64,000 nt of DNA from JAJDFU01 sp964641965 (GTDB taxonomy: Bacteria; Bacteroidota; Bacteroidia; Chitinophagales; Saprospiraceae), in the NCBI GenBank assembly GCA_964641965.1, contig CAZXLD010000025.1:1-64000 (forward strand), in the 5' to 3' direction. Made by a program: the position numbers and the translations under genes. Positions 28,501 through 37,375 of the stretch are shown here, one piece after another. The notes under the pieces were generated by a model. It did not search any database. It was not told the origin of the DNA and was given only the letters and a program-made list of their open reading frames with translations. Each line of letters begins with the position of its first letter. Position 1 is the stretch's first letter.

Positions 28501-31500
28501 CACCATCTTCTGTGAGAACAGTATCCAGATTAATCTGATTAAGGCTTACACTATCGAAATCAGGATAAGGATAGCTATCACCGCCACCAGCCAGGAAGTC
28601 AAGGGTTACGATCCGGTAAGTAGAAGCAGGATCAACAACGAGTTGACCACTAGCAATGATCGTATCCGTAGCATTGCCGTCTGCATCGATCAAGAAAGCT
28701 TCACCTACGCGAGAACCAGGATCTCTAGCAAGATCAACCAATACGCTGATACCACCTACTTGTGGGAAGCGGCCCGGCTGGTTGCCTGGATCTTCGGAAG
28801 AAGCAGCAAAAGCGTGCTCAAGTACTTCCTGAAGCTCTTCAGCAGTTAGTGTCAACAGGCTAAGACCATTGTTAAAACGTAGCGAGTTTACTACATCCAA
28901 GGCAGAAACATCACCTTCTTCCTTACCAACTTCTGGGTTAGCAGGAGGAGGTAGCAAGTTACCCAAAGAATCAGTAGTACCGATCGCAGCGCGAATACCA
29001 CCACCGTTCTTCAGAGAAATGACAACCGTGCTGTCGAAAGACTGAGCCAAATCCAGGTTGGCATCTGCAGTCAAGTTACCCAGGTTGGTTTCCTCGGTAC
29101 GAACAGCATCTCTTCTACCTTCAATAAATACATCGGTACGGCCAACAATAATGCTGTCCAGTTCAGCAACAAAATCACTGATAGCATCTGTAAGGCGAGA
29201 AACCAATTCACCTTTGCTTGCTTCAACAAAAGGATCATCACTACCCCAAACACGTCCAACACCATCTTCATCAGTAGCGTATGCACCATTGATAGCGTCA
29301 GCCAAAGAAGCAGTATCAATTACACCAGCAGAATCAAACTCAACAACCAAACGGCCAACATAAGTGTATTCGCCATCGGTACCCAATACAACAGCAGGAT
29401 TGCCATCTGCATCAGCAGCAATGAATGGATAAGGTTCTGCAGGTGTATCGCCAGGGCGTAGGATATCGTCATCCTGTGCCATCAATACATCAGAACCACC
29501 AGCTACGACAACGTCGATTCCACTCAACAGAGTGACCAGTTCTTTCTCGTTGTCGATGTTCTGCAGGTGAGAAACCAAAATTACTTTATTGATTCCCTCA
29601 GCAGTAAACCCATCGATAACAGGCTGGATAACAGCTGCCAAAGCAGGCATATCATCAACACCTGGGCTACTCGTTTCAGTTACACCACCATTGGAAGTGA
29701 TGGTTTCAAGCAATTGAGTAGTAGCACCAACTACACCAATGGTCTGTCCACCACGTTCAATCGTAGTAGCAGGAGCTAGTTTTGGAGCAGCAGCAGCCGC
29801 ATCCAAATCATCAGGAGTAGATTGGAATTCAGTATTATCAAGAATGTCAGTTGTAGCCAATCCAGCTAAGGATCCGTCACCGCTGAAATCCAAGTTAGCA
29901 GACAAGTATGGGAACTGAGCACCCAACCAGCGTACATCGCTCAATGCAGCACCTCGGATATCCGTTCCGATGATATCAGCATAGGCATCCGTACCCGCAT
30001 CAAATTCGTGGTTACCAACCGCAGAAGCATCAAATCCGATGATGTTCATGATGGTAATATCGGCACGTCCTGGTGCCTCACGAAGATTGGTTAAACCGGG
30101 CTCATTGAAGAAGGTCTGGTATACATCCTGGAATACAGGGCGAAGTGAAAAATCACCAGCCGCATTGAAGAATGGACCAGGGATGTAGTTATCACCACCG
30201 GAAAGGATCAGCGTATTATCAAATTCACCTTCAAGGCTATCAACGATAGCAGCAAAATTAGGTGCATTTTCGATCGCGTCTCTTCCGCCTTCCAGGTCAT
30301 TCGCATGCAGGATCTGCAGCGTGAAAGCACCAGTATCCACCGGAGGAGGAACAGTGTCCATAACCTCTGGCAACAGAGCAGCAGTACCATCAGCAAATAC
30401 AGCCAATAGCCCGAATCCAGCGCCACCAGCGTTAGCAGCAGTATCAACGAACCCGGAAGCCAATACCAGAGCAGCAGCTCCTTCGGTACCTGTCAAATCA
30501 GCTTCGAAAGAGAACAATACAGCACTGGAATCGCCACCAGCTGTAACATCTAAAGTATAGGGCTGAGCAGGTACGCTCAAATAGCCAGAAAAGTCTCCGT
30601 AAGAGAATCCAGGGATGATGACCCCTCCGTTGGCATTAACGCCTACGTTTGGTGCATCTGTAGATCCGTGGAATACATTTACATCAACCAAGGTATCGGT
30701 TACACCTTCTTGGCGAGCGCCTTCGAAAGCAAACAGATTAAAGGCAATATCCAATCCTTCTGGGTTAGGAGCAAAACCAGCAGTGTCAAGCACTCCATTT
30801 GCTACCAGGTAGTAAGAAGAATCAGCAGCCAGATTGAATGTAAAAGTAGCAAGACCATCAGCAGCACTTTCGCTGTCAGGTCCGGCAACTACAACTTCCA
30901 GATCCGTTCCGGCAGGAAGCGGCAAGAAAGGTGTGGCTGTGCGGAAGGCGACATCATCCAACAAAGTGGTGTCTGCACCGTCCACTACATAAATATCAAC
31001 AACCTCAGCTCCTGGATCAGCTGCATTGTGTACGACTTGTACGAATGCAGTGTCGAAAGCAGGAGGAGGAACAGTGTCCATAACCTCTGGCAACAGAGCA
31101 GCAGTACCATCAGCAAATACAGCCAATAGCCCGAATCCAGCGCCACCAGCGTTAGCAGCAGTATCAACGAACCCGGAAGCCAATACCAGAGCAGCAGCTC
31201 CTTCGGTACCTGTCAAATCAGCTTCGAAAGAGAACAATACAGCACTGGAATCGCCACCAGCTGTAACATCTAAAGTATAGGGCTGAGCAGGTACGCTCAA
31301 ATAGCCAGAAAAGTCTCCGTAAGAGAATCCAGGGATGATGACCCCTCCGTTGGCATTAACGCCTACGTTTGGTGCATCTGTAGATCCGTGGAATACATTT
31401 ACATCAACCAAGGTATCGGTTACACCTTCTTGGCGAGCGCCTTCGAAAGCAAACAGATTAAAGGCAATATCCAATCCTTCTGGGTTAGGAGCAAAACCAG

Positions 31501-33856
31501 CAGTGTCAAGCACTCCATTTGCTACCAGGTAGTAAGAAGAATCAGCAGCCAGATTGAATGTAAAAGTAGCAAGACCATCAGCAGCACTTTCGCTGTCAGG
31601 TCCGGCAACTACAACTTCCAGATCCGTTCCGGCAGGAAGCGGCAAGAAAGGTGTGGCTGTGCGGAAGGCGACATCATCCAACAAAGTGGTGTCTGCACCG
31701 TCCACTACATAAATATCAACAACCTCAGCTCCTGGATCAGCTGCATTGTGTACGACTTGTACGAATGCAGTGTCGAAAGCAGGAGGAGGAACAGTATCCA
31801 TTGGAATGGAATCGATAGAAACATTCAACAGTTCCAAAGCCAGGTCGAATACCTGCTGTTCGGATGCAACTCCGTTAGAAGTTACCACATAAGCACCAAC
31901 ATCGGCCAATGGGCTGTAAAGTAGCGTAGAAACGTAGTTGACCCCACCGGTATGACCTACAACCGTAGTTGCAGTACCAGCAATTTCAACCTCGAATTCT
32001 TCGATACCTAAACCATAACCGGATCCGATTCGGTCAGTGGAAGGAGCGAATGTAAGCAGTTGCTCAACTCCAGCTTCAGAGATAACACTTCCTGTCTCAA
32101 CAGCCTGGATGAATTGTACCATCTCAGCTGGAGTAGCCAGCAGGTTACCAGCAGTGCTGGCACCAGTCAATACAGAAGTGTTTGGAGATAACTGGTTAGG
32201 AAAGCCTGTTCCGAATACATCAGCAAACAATGGAGCCAAATCAGCAGGGTCAGTTCCAGCATAGATCTCAGTGGTAGTCAAACCAGCAGGAGTCAATACC
32301 AGACGAGTCAAGCTCTCTTGAAGGCTTTCAGTACCATTAGCGGCATCTAACACCAATCCAAGAACCAGGAAGTTGGTGTTAGAATAGGCGAATGTACCCG
32401 CATCTGAAGGAGCACCGACGAATAGGTCAGTGATCTCTTCTGGTGTGAAAGCGCGAGTAGCATCGAAAAGAACGGTGCTCTGATAATTATCTGCAGTAGC
32501 AAAATTGGCATAACCACTGGTGTGGTTCAACAACTGTTCGATCGTGCGATCTCCAGGTATGTTGGTCAAAGTAGCCACATCGATCAGGTCGCTTACCGTC
32601 TGATCCAAGGTCAAGGCTCCTTCTTCAACCAAAGCAATAGCCAAAGTGGCTAATACAGTCTGCGTGAATTCAGAAGCACCCAAACGCTGGTCAGCAGTAA
32701 GGTCTACACCTGGAATAGACACACCATCTACAGAGGTGAATACGGTTCCATCAGCAGTGATCACACCGGTGCTAACACCACCGAAGTTCAAGCCAGAAAC
32801 GCTCGTAATAGTTTGGTTGCTAACCACCTCATCGATAGCTTCCTGAAGGTCAGGTCCTCCTGTATCGCCACCAGCGATAATTACAACACTTACAGGGCTG
32901 TCACCTACATTATCGATAGTTGCAGTAACAGTAGCAGTAGCTACATCAACCACACTGATGTTGTCATCAGCGGAGTTAGTAACTACAAGCGTAGAACCAT
33001 CTTCAGAAACAGCTAAGCCACGCGGCTCAGCGCCAACAGTGATGGTGCTGGTAATTGTACCAGAAGCTAGGTCAACAACTGCGATTGTATTATCACCATC
33101 GTTAATAACGAATAGTGTAGATGCATCAGGAGTTATTTCAGCAGCAATTGGACTGTCGAATCCATCGATAGTGGTAGAAGTACCGGCTGCGATGTCTACA
33201 ACAGAAACATTATTGTTGTTGAAGTTAGGTACGTAAGCGGTATTTCCGCTTGGGTCAAAAACGATATCCTGTGGAGCTTGTCCAACAGCAATATTTGGCA
33301 ATTGCTGAGTCAGTGGGCCAACAGTGAAGTTGGCTAAGTCACCAGAACCATTGTTCACGACCAATAGATTTCCAGTAGCAGGGTCAAAAGCACCTGCCAA
33401 AGGACCAGTACCGCTCAACAAAAAGCCAAAAGTACCTTCAGCCTGAGTAGCCGCATCGAAAGGCTGGATCAGTGTAGTCAACTGGTCAACAGTGTACACT
33501 GTGCTTCCGTCTGGAGAATAAAGTACTTCACGTACTTCAGTTCCATTGGTTACTTCGCTGATCACGCTATTGTCAGCGGGATTCAGAAACGAAACAAAAT
33601 TGAGACCCGCAGCAGAAATCTGCGAACCGTCCGGGGCAACTGCGATTTTCACCGGTCCCCCCTGCAATGCGATGGAAGTCACCACAGTGCCGGTAGAAAG
33701 GTCTACGACAGCCACATCGTTCGATGCGTTATTAGCCACATAGGCTAATTGGCCGTATACCAAGTTCATGCTCAACAAGCAGAGAGCCGTAAACACACCC
33801 TTCAGGGCTGTCTTCAGCATCCGCTTATTGGAGCCAAAAAAGTTCAAAAAATTCAT
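25514..33856 (-). CDS. Giant multidomain T9SS protein: YVTN propeller, two beta-lactamase folds, DUF4397 units, 5'-nucleotidase
   Basis: A 2780-residue exported protein. Signal peptide: about 1-35. YVTN-type beta-propeller: 36-335 (VANNASNDVAVVDL repeats). Beta-lactamase-fold domain 1: 340-690. Two identical DUF4397-type units: 688-931 and 932-1171. Metallophosphatase/5'-nucleotidase: about 1179-1830, with ILHANDLEGG, GGDNYIPGPF and GNHEFDAG. Beta-lactamase-fold domain 2: 1835-2190. Third DUF4397 unit: 2195-2425. Two Ig-like modules (EIGDIPLNI-type strands) follow to about 2670. A type A T9SS sorting domain from about 2686 (VFPNPAINNATL, LPTGMYILRT) ends it. Both beta-lactamase folds keep YSN and HxG motifs but lack Ser-x-x-Lys (E396-x-x-Q399 and E1895-x-x-Q1898). 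It is predicted to sit on the cell surface and may dephosphorylate nucleotides. It starts 26 bp after the beta-helix gene. Confidence 0.88.
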   Translation of the reverse strand: MNFLNFFGSNKRMLKTALKGVFTALCLLSMNLVYGQLAYVANNASNDVAVVDLSTGTVVTSIALQGGPVKIAVAPDGSQISAAGLNFVSFLNPADNSVISEVTNGTEVREVLYSPDGSTVYTVDQLTTLIQPFDAATQAEGTFGFLLSGTGPLAGAFDPATGNLLVVNNGSGDLANFTVGPLTQQLPNIAVGQAPQDIVFDPSGNTAYVPNFNNNNVSVVDIAAGTSTTIDGFDSPIAAEITPDASTLFVINDGDNTIAVVDLASGTITSTITVGAEPRGLAVSEDGSTLVVTNSADDNISVVDVATATVTATIDNVGDSPVSVVIIAGGDTGGPDLQEAIDEVVSNQTITSVSGLNFGGVSTGVITADGTVFTSVDGVSIPGVDLTADQRLGASEFTQTVLATLAIALVEEGALTLDQTVSDLIDVATLTNIPGDRTIEQLLNHTSGYANFATADNYQSTVLFDATRAFTPEEITDLFVGAPSDAGTFAYSNTNFLVLGLVLDAANGTESLQESLTRLVLTPAGLTTTEIYAGTDPADLAPLFADVFGTGFPNQLSPNTSVLTGASTAGNLLATPAEMVQFIQAVETGSVISEAGVEQLLTFAPSTDRIGSGYGLGIEEFEVEIAGTATTVVGHTGGVNYVSTLLYSPLADVGAYVVTSNGVASEQQVFDLALELLNVSIDSIPMDTVPPPAFDTAFVQVVHNAADPGAEVVDIYVVDGADTTLLDDVAFRTATPFLPLPAGTDLEVVVAGPDSESAADGLATFTFNLAADSSYYLVANGVLDTAGFAPNPEGLDIAFNLFAFEGARQEGVTDTLVDVNVFHGSTDAPNVGVNANGGVIIPGFSYGDFSGYLSVPAQPYTLDVTAGGDSSAVLFSFEADLTGTEGAAALVLASGFVDTAANAGGAGFGLLAVFADGTAALLPEVMDTVPPPAFDTAFVQVVHNAADPGAEVVDIYVVDGADTTLLDDVAFRTATPFLPLPAGTDLEVVVAGPDSESAADGLATFTFNLAADSSYYLVANGVLDTAGFAPNPEGLDIAFNLFAFEGARQEGVTDTLVDVNVFHGSTDAPNVGVNANGGVIIPGFSYGDFSGYLSVPAQPYTLDVTAGGDSSAVLFSFEADLTGTEGAAALVLASGFVDTAANAGGAGFGLLAVFADGTAALLPEVMDTVPPPVDTGAFTLQILHANDLEGGRDAIENAPNFAAIVDSLEGEFDNTLILSGGDNYIPGPFFNAAGDFSLRPVFQDVYQTFFNEPGLTNLREAPGRADITIMNIIGFDASAVGNHEFDAGTDAYADIIGTDIRGAALSDVRWLGAQFPYLSANLDFSGDGSLAGLATTDILDNTEFQSTPDDLDAAAAAPKLAPATTIERGGQTIGVVGATTQLLETITSNGGVTETSSPGVDDMPALAAVIQPVIDGFTAEGINKVILVSHLQNIDNEKELVTLLSGIDVVVAGGSDVLMAQDDDILRPGDTPAEPYPFIAADADGNPAVVLGTDGEYTYVGRLVVEFDSAGVIDTASLADAINGAYATDEDGVGRVWGSDDPFVEASKGELVSRLTDAISDFVAELDSIIVGRTDVFIEGRRDAVRTEETNLGNLTADANLDLAQSFDSTVVISLKNGGGIRAAIGTTDSLGNLLPPPANPEVGKEEGDVSALDVVNSLRFNNGLSLLTLTAEELQEVLEHAFAASSEDPGNQPGRFPQVGGISVLVDLARDPGSRVGEAFLIDADGNATDTIIASGQLVVDPASTYRIVTLDFLAGGGDSYPYPDFDSVSLNQINLDTVLTEDGDFTFAPAGSEQDALAEFMFTNFFDTPFADAETPRDEDTRIRFGEFQDEGTEEALQEILDNSTITEVVPGLSFGGITASVVTSTGEQFDLATGNSTPAEEMAAELRLGASEVSQTVAAALTLALMEEGALMLSQTVGDYIDVSGLTNVPAEITIQQLLSHTSGLDDFGSDEDYKSTILFDVNREFTAEEITDLFVDVPTEAGAFSYSNTNFLVLGLVLEAANGDETLQESFDRLISTPAGITGLEIYQNTGDPADSLTFGDPADLAPLFADVFGTGFPQQVRPHTSVFSGAGAAGDLIGSSASFLAILEGLADGAIISDSNFMRMTDFVDIDGRLSDAYGLGIEEFNLNVNGVELPFIGHVGSINYVTVALYNAETGAGVHLATNNGVVSEADALELARQLLQVATGVANDTATAVAQIIHNSADPAAAVVDIYVVDGESVTKLDDVAFRTATGFLTLPAARQIEVVVAGPDSESEADGIATFPVTLEADKSYYVTAAGVLDPTAFAANPDGESTAFNLFVTEGARQEAEDPELVDLNVFHGATDVVAVGVLADGAELIGSTTYGSYSGFVSVPPAEYRLDLTSRGLPSAVIDSFIADLSEAAGLAGLVVASGFNNPDANQGGEPFGLFLALPTGGELIELPRPEGDTIVPDTSAFQVLDGDNNIVVDALNDGGVIDLAETGDIPLNIRLNPAVVGEVGSVIFDLDGPISLTRTENAAPYFVFGDDATTGRNFARNLPIGSYNLVATIYAGAGGSGEIISTEVINFEVVNDDAPTVNAFQVVDRDGNIVIENLTDGAVIDLAETGDIPLNIEILLNVEEVGSVNIQFDGPLSRSGQENLAPYFALGDDPETGRNFAQNLPVGSYTLTATPFDGPGSTGAEGNPLTVNFTVVDNSNGLVEITQPSASVLVSSELSLDVFPNPAINNATLVVEGDVEGMLRTYIANAAGSIVKEFNFAKDKGVNNYNLDLSNLPTGMYILRTVIGDHTNVTRLMVRNN
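30342..31795 (-). repeat. Perfect 720-bp tandem duplication inside the giant gene
   Basis: Bases 30342-31061 and 31062-31781 are identical in every line I compared, and identity runs on to 31795 before the first mismatch (31796, A against G at 31076). The unit is 240 codons and in frame, encoding one DUF4397-type module plus a Pro-rich linker (VMDTVPPP). Absence of even synonymous change points to a recent duplication or ongoing gene conversion. Confidence 0.96.
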
Positions 33857-33882
33857 TTTTTGAGTTTTAGTAGATCAGATAA

Positions 33883-35358
33883 TTAATTGCCTTGAAGTTC
33901 ACCAGCGAAGATGTTACGCTCAGCTACGTAAGTCCATCCAGCCCAAAAATCAGCCGCGTCAGGACCGAAAGCTCCTCTGTAATCAACTTGATCAAAGAAA
34001 GAGTCGCTGAAGATGCTTCCAGAGAAGTTGGTAGCGTCGTCAGAAGTAGTACGTGGATCCAACCCGCCGCTGTTGTCATCACGGCTGATAGAATTAACAG
34101 GACAAGTCTGAGACAATACGTTGTCAGCTGAAGGAGCACCGAAGATTCCAGCTGCTACGTTACGAGACAAGTTCAACTGGTTGTTCTGAAGCGCGAAATC
34201 AGGATCGTCAGAAGGTACCTGGTTAGAAGGAGAAATGTTGAAAGCAATGCTTGGGATGAAAAGTGTTCCACCACCGAAGCTACAGAATTGAATCTGCAGG
34301 TTTCCAGCATTCAACTGGGTGTTGGAAGTCAAAGGCTCCCCGAAACGCAATTCAACACGAATACCAGAGTTAGATTCGCAGAACAAAGAGTTGCGGTAGC
34401 GCCCACCAGAGTTATCACGGAAAAGTGCGATTTCTGGCTCTCCCTGAGGAGCAATACCCTTACCAATGAAGGTTACGTTACTAACATTAGGAATAGTGAA
34501 AGGCTGAGCACTTTCAGGAGAAGTAGCACCATCCAGCTCACCGGAGCGGTTAGAACCAGCTTCGTTAGCACCGATAGAGAACCAGAACTGACCTCTACCA
34601 TTGAATCCTTGATCCCAGTCATAGGAATCATCAGCAACGAAAGCAACAACAGCGTGCTTCACATCGCAGTTTCCACCAAACCATTCGATACCATCGTCGG
34701 CATTAGCATAAACTTCAACGAAGTCAACAATAGTTTGGCTACCTACAGCACCAAGTGTCAGGCCATTGATCTCCTCGTTGGCAATCAATTCAGCACCAGC
34801 GTGGCGGATAGAAATGTAGCGTACGATACCAGAGTTGTCAGTAGGATCATTTCCGCCAAAAGTTCCCAGCGGGCTTCTGTCTTCAGGAATTCCTTCGATG
34901 AATTCCTCGATAAATCCTAGCTCTTCATTAAATCCACTTTCAGGGGAGTTCAATGGAGCATTTCCCAGAATGATAAGTCCTCCCCACAATCCATTTTGGA
35001 ATTGATCAAGATCAAAAGGATCTTCAGTATCATCCTCTTCGGCAGTGAAGATAATAGGAGCATCAGCAGTACCATCAGCAAGGATAGTAGCATCGCGCGC
35101 AATGATTAATGCACTTGCATTGTCATCATTGGAGGGCTCTGCCAAACCTTTAATGATTGTACCTGGCTCAATGGTAAGCGTAACTCCAGGTTCCACGAAA
35201 ACGAAGCCATCAAGGCCGAAAACTTCGTCAGGACCCCAAGTCACATCTTGAGAAATGTTGCCGGAAACGACAACAGTCACATCTTGTGCTTTGATCAAAA
35301 GCACGGAAAAAAGTACTAACACAGTGGTCAGTACCCCTTTGTTGAAAAGAGAATACAT
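33883..35358 (-). CDS. Exported beta-helix-type surface protein
   Basis: A 491-residue exported protein with signal peptide (about 1-24, ending IKAQ). It belongs to a common Bacteroidota family recognised by GNISQDVTWGPDEVFGLDG, the V-x-V-E-P-G-V-T-L-T-I-E-P-G-T-I-I-K-G motif at about 55-71, GLWGGLIILGNAPLN, and the C-terminal FWAGWTYV. The pattern of short hydrophobic strands suggests a right-handed parallel beta-helix. Members are often found beside TonB receptors and phosphatase-type T9SS proteins, as here. No T9SS sorting domain is visible. Older database names such as multidrug transporter are unsupported: there are no transmembrane helices. Confidence 0.75.
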   Translation of the reverse strand: MYSLFNKGVLTTVLVLFSVLLIKAQDVTVVVSGNISQDVTWGPDEVFGLDGFVFVEPGVTLTIEPGTIIKGLAEPSNDDNASALIIARDATILADGTADAPIIFTAEEDDTEDPFDLDQFQNGLWGGLIILGNAPLNSPESGFNEELGFIEEFIEGIPEDRSPLGTFGGNDPTDNSGIVRYISIRHAGAELIANEEINGLTLGAVGSQTIVDFVEVYANADDGIEWFGGNCDVKHAVVAFVADDSYDWDQGFNGRGQFWFSIGANEAGSNRSGELDGATSPESAQPFTIPNVSNVTFIGKGIAPQGEPEIALFRDNSGGRYRNSLFCESNSGIRVELRFGEPLTSNTQLNAGNLQIQFCSFGGGTLFIPSIAFNISPSNQVPSDDPDFALQNNQLNLSRNVAAGIFGAPSADNVLSQTCPVNSISRDDNSGGLDPRTTSDDATNFSGSIFSDSFFDQVDYRGAFGPDAADFWAGWTYVAERNIFAGELQGN

Positions 35359-35887
35359 AAATATGAGTATTAAGTGAGTAAAAAAATCGGTTGGGAAAAC
35401 CCGATTCCTTGTGGCTACAGCCCTTCGAAATCAGAACTTGAAATTCGTAAATAATTGAGTAATTATCTAACTCTGACTATTAAAGGAATTTTAACTTTCT
35501 GTATATTCTCTCTTAAGATAAAATTAACCGGCGGACCTGCCACGTCCCTACCTGCTCAAAAAAGGACTAACCCCAATGAGAATACGGCTTTTAGCCTATC
35601 TTAACTCCCTTCCAAGTGACCATCAGAATACCAGCGAATTACCCTTAAAATGTCTAATTTTTAGCATAAATCAAAGGTTTAAAACCTGACACGTAAATAC
35701 CTTGTTATTTATTTAATCCTTTAAATTATCGACTTATTTTAAATAAATGATTCTCTTTAAAGTCTATTTTTGATTACATCAAAATGTGCTTTTTTAGAAG
35801 CTTGTAAAGACACGAGAAGGCCTACCATTTATTAAACGGTAGGCCTTCTCGGTGGAAAGGAACGTAAACCCTTTATGAAATCTGGAT
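35359..35887 (-). other. Intergenic region with hairpin, probable promoter region of the beta-helix/giant gene pair
   Basis: This 529-bp AT-rich gap holds one clear structure, the inverted repeat at 35813-35851, and no plausible gene. On the minus strand the part nearest 35359 should contain the promoter of the beta-helix and giant genes; boxes were not assigned. Confidence 0.5.
35813..35851 (-). terminator. Long-stem hairpin, probable terminator
   Basis: CGAGAAGGCCTACC (35813-35826) is perfectly complementary to GGTAGGCCTTCTCG (35838-35851). It lies 37 bp past the stop of the beta-lactamase-fold gene. The T tract after it is poor (TGTCTTTAC), so termination efficiency is uncertain. Confidence 0.65.
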
Positions 35888-37342
35888 TTACAGCTTCAGA
35901 AAAGGCCTTGCACTCCGCTGCCCGTCTACCCGGATTTCCAGATAATAAGTCCCTGAAGGCATACTTTTTAACAGTAAAATTTGCTCCCTGTGTGTTCCTG
36001 CTGATCGTCTTTGGAACGGTATGGCTTGTATTTCGCGTCCTATGGCATCGTAAATTCGGACACCTACCTGAGCAGATTCTAACAATTCATATTCCATGGT
36101 CAATTGATCCCCGACCGGATTTGGAAGAATTGAAAAATCGGCACCACCCGGAACAATTGGTATCAGACTGGTAGTCGTATCATCTTCTGCCAAAGCATCA
36201 AAGGCTTCAAAATATTGAATAGCCGTTTCGAGCAGAGCTTCCTGACTACCTAATGCATTGTTGGTGGTCAATGCTACTCCAACCGAATCATCCAGCGAGT
36301 ACAATACCAACGTCTGGTAGTTTAAGGATCCGGAATGGCCAATGTAAGTTCTACTCTCGCCACCAACATCCAGGCTGAATTCCTCGACACCTGATCCATA
36401 ACGATCGCCTAAGCGTCCGGAAACGGTGGTAAATGAGAGCATTTGCTGCAGGCTTCCTTCACTAATCAACTCCCCTTCCGCCAAGGCCTTCATCACCTTG
36501 ACCATATCCGACGGCGCTCCTGCCACATTACCAGCGAAACTGGCTCCGGTGAAAATCGATGTATTCGGAGCCAATTGATTTGGAAACCCAGAGCCAAACA
36601 CATCGTCAAACAAAGGTGCCAGATTTTCAGGATCGCCAGCTTCATAAATGGGCATATTGGTTACTCCTGCAGGATTAAGCACCAGGCGGTTCAGACTTTC
36701 CTGTAGCGATTCGTTCCCGTTGGCTGACTCCAGGACCAATCCCAATACCAAAAAATGGGTATTGGAATATGAAAAGCTACCCGGTGAACCCGCTGTTCCT
36801 ACGAATAGCTGTGTAACCTCAGCCGGCGTAAAGGCCCGCTCTACATCAAACAACAGCGTACTCTTATAATTTTCAGCATCAGCAAAGTTGTCCAATCCAC
36901 CGGTGTGCCGAAGGAGCTGCTCAACCGTAATGGTACCCGGAATATTGGTCAAAGATCCAACCGAAATATGGGTACTAATGGGGTCGTTCAGATTAAGCAA
37001 CTCTTCTTCTACCAGAGCAAAAGTAAGGATCGCCATTAGAGTCTGAGTGAAATCAGAAGCACCGAATAAATTTTCGGGTGTAATATCAACTCCAGGAATA
37101 GAAGAGCCTGAAACAGCGGGTGTTACCGTGCCAGAAGGTGCAATTAATGCCGTAGAAGCTCCACCAAATAAAAGCCCACCTAGCTCAATACCATAGATAG
37201 CTGTGCTGTTAGCTTCTAAGATAGTCTGAAGCGAATCCGCCAGCGTCTGACTTTTAGTGGTTGAAATAGAAAGGAAAGGTAGCAAGCAGATAAGCATCAC
37301 TTGTGCAGACCAACTTACTGATTGTGTAAAGGTATACTTCAT
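35888..37342 (-). CDS. T9SS-secreted beta-lactamase-fold protein lacking the catalytic dyad
   Basis: A 484-residue exported protein with a signal peptide (about 1-31). Residues 40-400 form one beta-lactamase/class C PBP-type (PF00144-like) domain closely similar to the two in the giant protein nearby. It keeps QLLRHTGGLDNF, YSNTHFLVLGLVLE and GHSGSLNY, but the Ser-x-x-Lys position reads D97-F-T-Q100 in FGASDFTQTLMAI. It is therefore unlikely to be a serine hydrolase of the classical type. The last 75 residues (ILPNPVGDQLTMEY, YDAIGREIQ, MPSGTYYLEI) are a type A T9SS sorting domain. It follows the TonB receptor gene by 33 bp. Confidence 0.85.
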   Translation of the reverse strand: MKYTFTQSVSWSAQVMLICLLPFLSISTTKSQTLADSLQTILEANSTAIYGIELGGLLFGGASTALIAPSGTVTPAVSGSSIPGVDITPENLFGASDFTQTLMAILTFALVEEELLNLNDPISTHISVGSLTNIPGTITVEQLLRHTGGLDNFADAENYKSTLLFDVERAFTPAEVTQLFVGTAGSPGSFSYSNTHFLVLGLVLESANGNESLQESLNRLVLNPAGVTNMPIYEAGDPENLAPLFDDVFGSGFPNQLAPNTSIFTGASFAGNVAGAPSDMVKVMKALAEGELISEGSLQQMLSFTTVSGRLGDRYGSGVEEFSLDVGGESRTYIGHSGSLNYQTLVLYSLDDSVGVALTTNNALGSQEALLETAIQYFEAFDALAEDDTTTSLIPIVPGGADFSILPNPVGDQLTMEYELLESAQVGVRIYDAIGREIQAIPFQRRSAGTHREQILLLKSMPSGTYYLEIRVDGQRSARPFLKL

Positions 37343-37375
37343 TTTACAATGAATATTGGTTATTGATTTTTCGTT

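Noticed and set aside
30342..31795. Tandem repeat as a CRISPR or transposon
   Set aside because: Two long in-frame coding copies without spacers, terminal inverted repeats or transposase; this is a domain duplication.
25734..33743. Many plus-strand frames opposite the giant gene, some apparently repeated
   Set aside because: They are antisense shadows; the repeated ones arise only from the 720-bp duplication in the real gene.
33883..35358. Multidrug transporter
   Set aside because: This is a legacy name for the family; there are no transmembrane helices beyond the signal peptide.
35888..37342. Antibiotic-resistance beta-lactamase
   Set aside because: The Ser-x-x-Lys dyad is absent and the protein is sorted by T9SS; a resistance call would be misleading.
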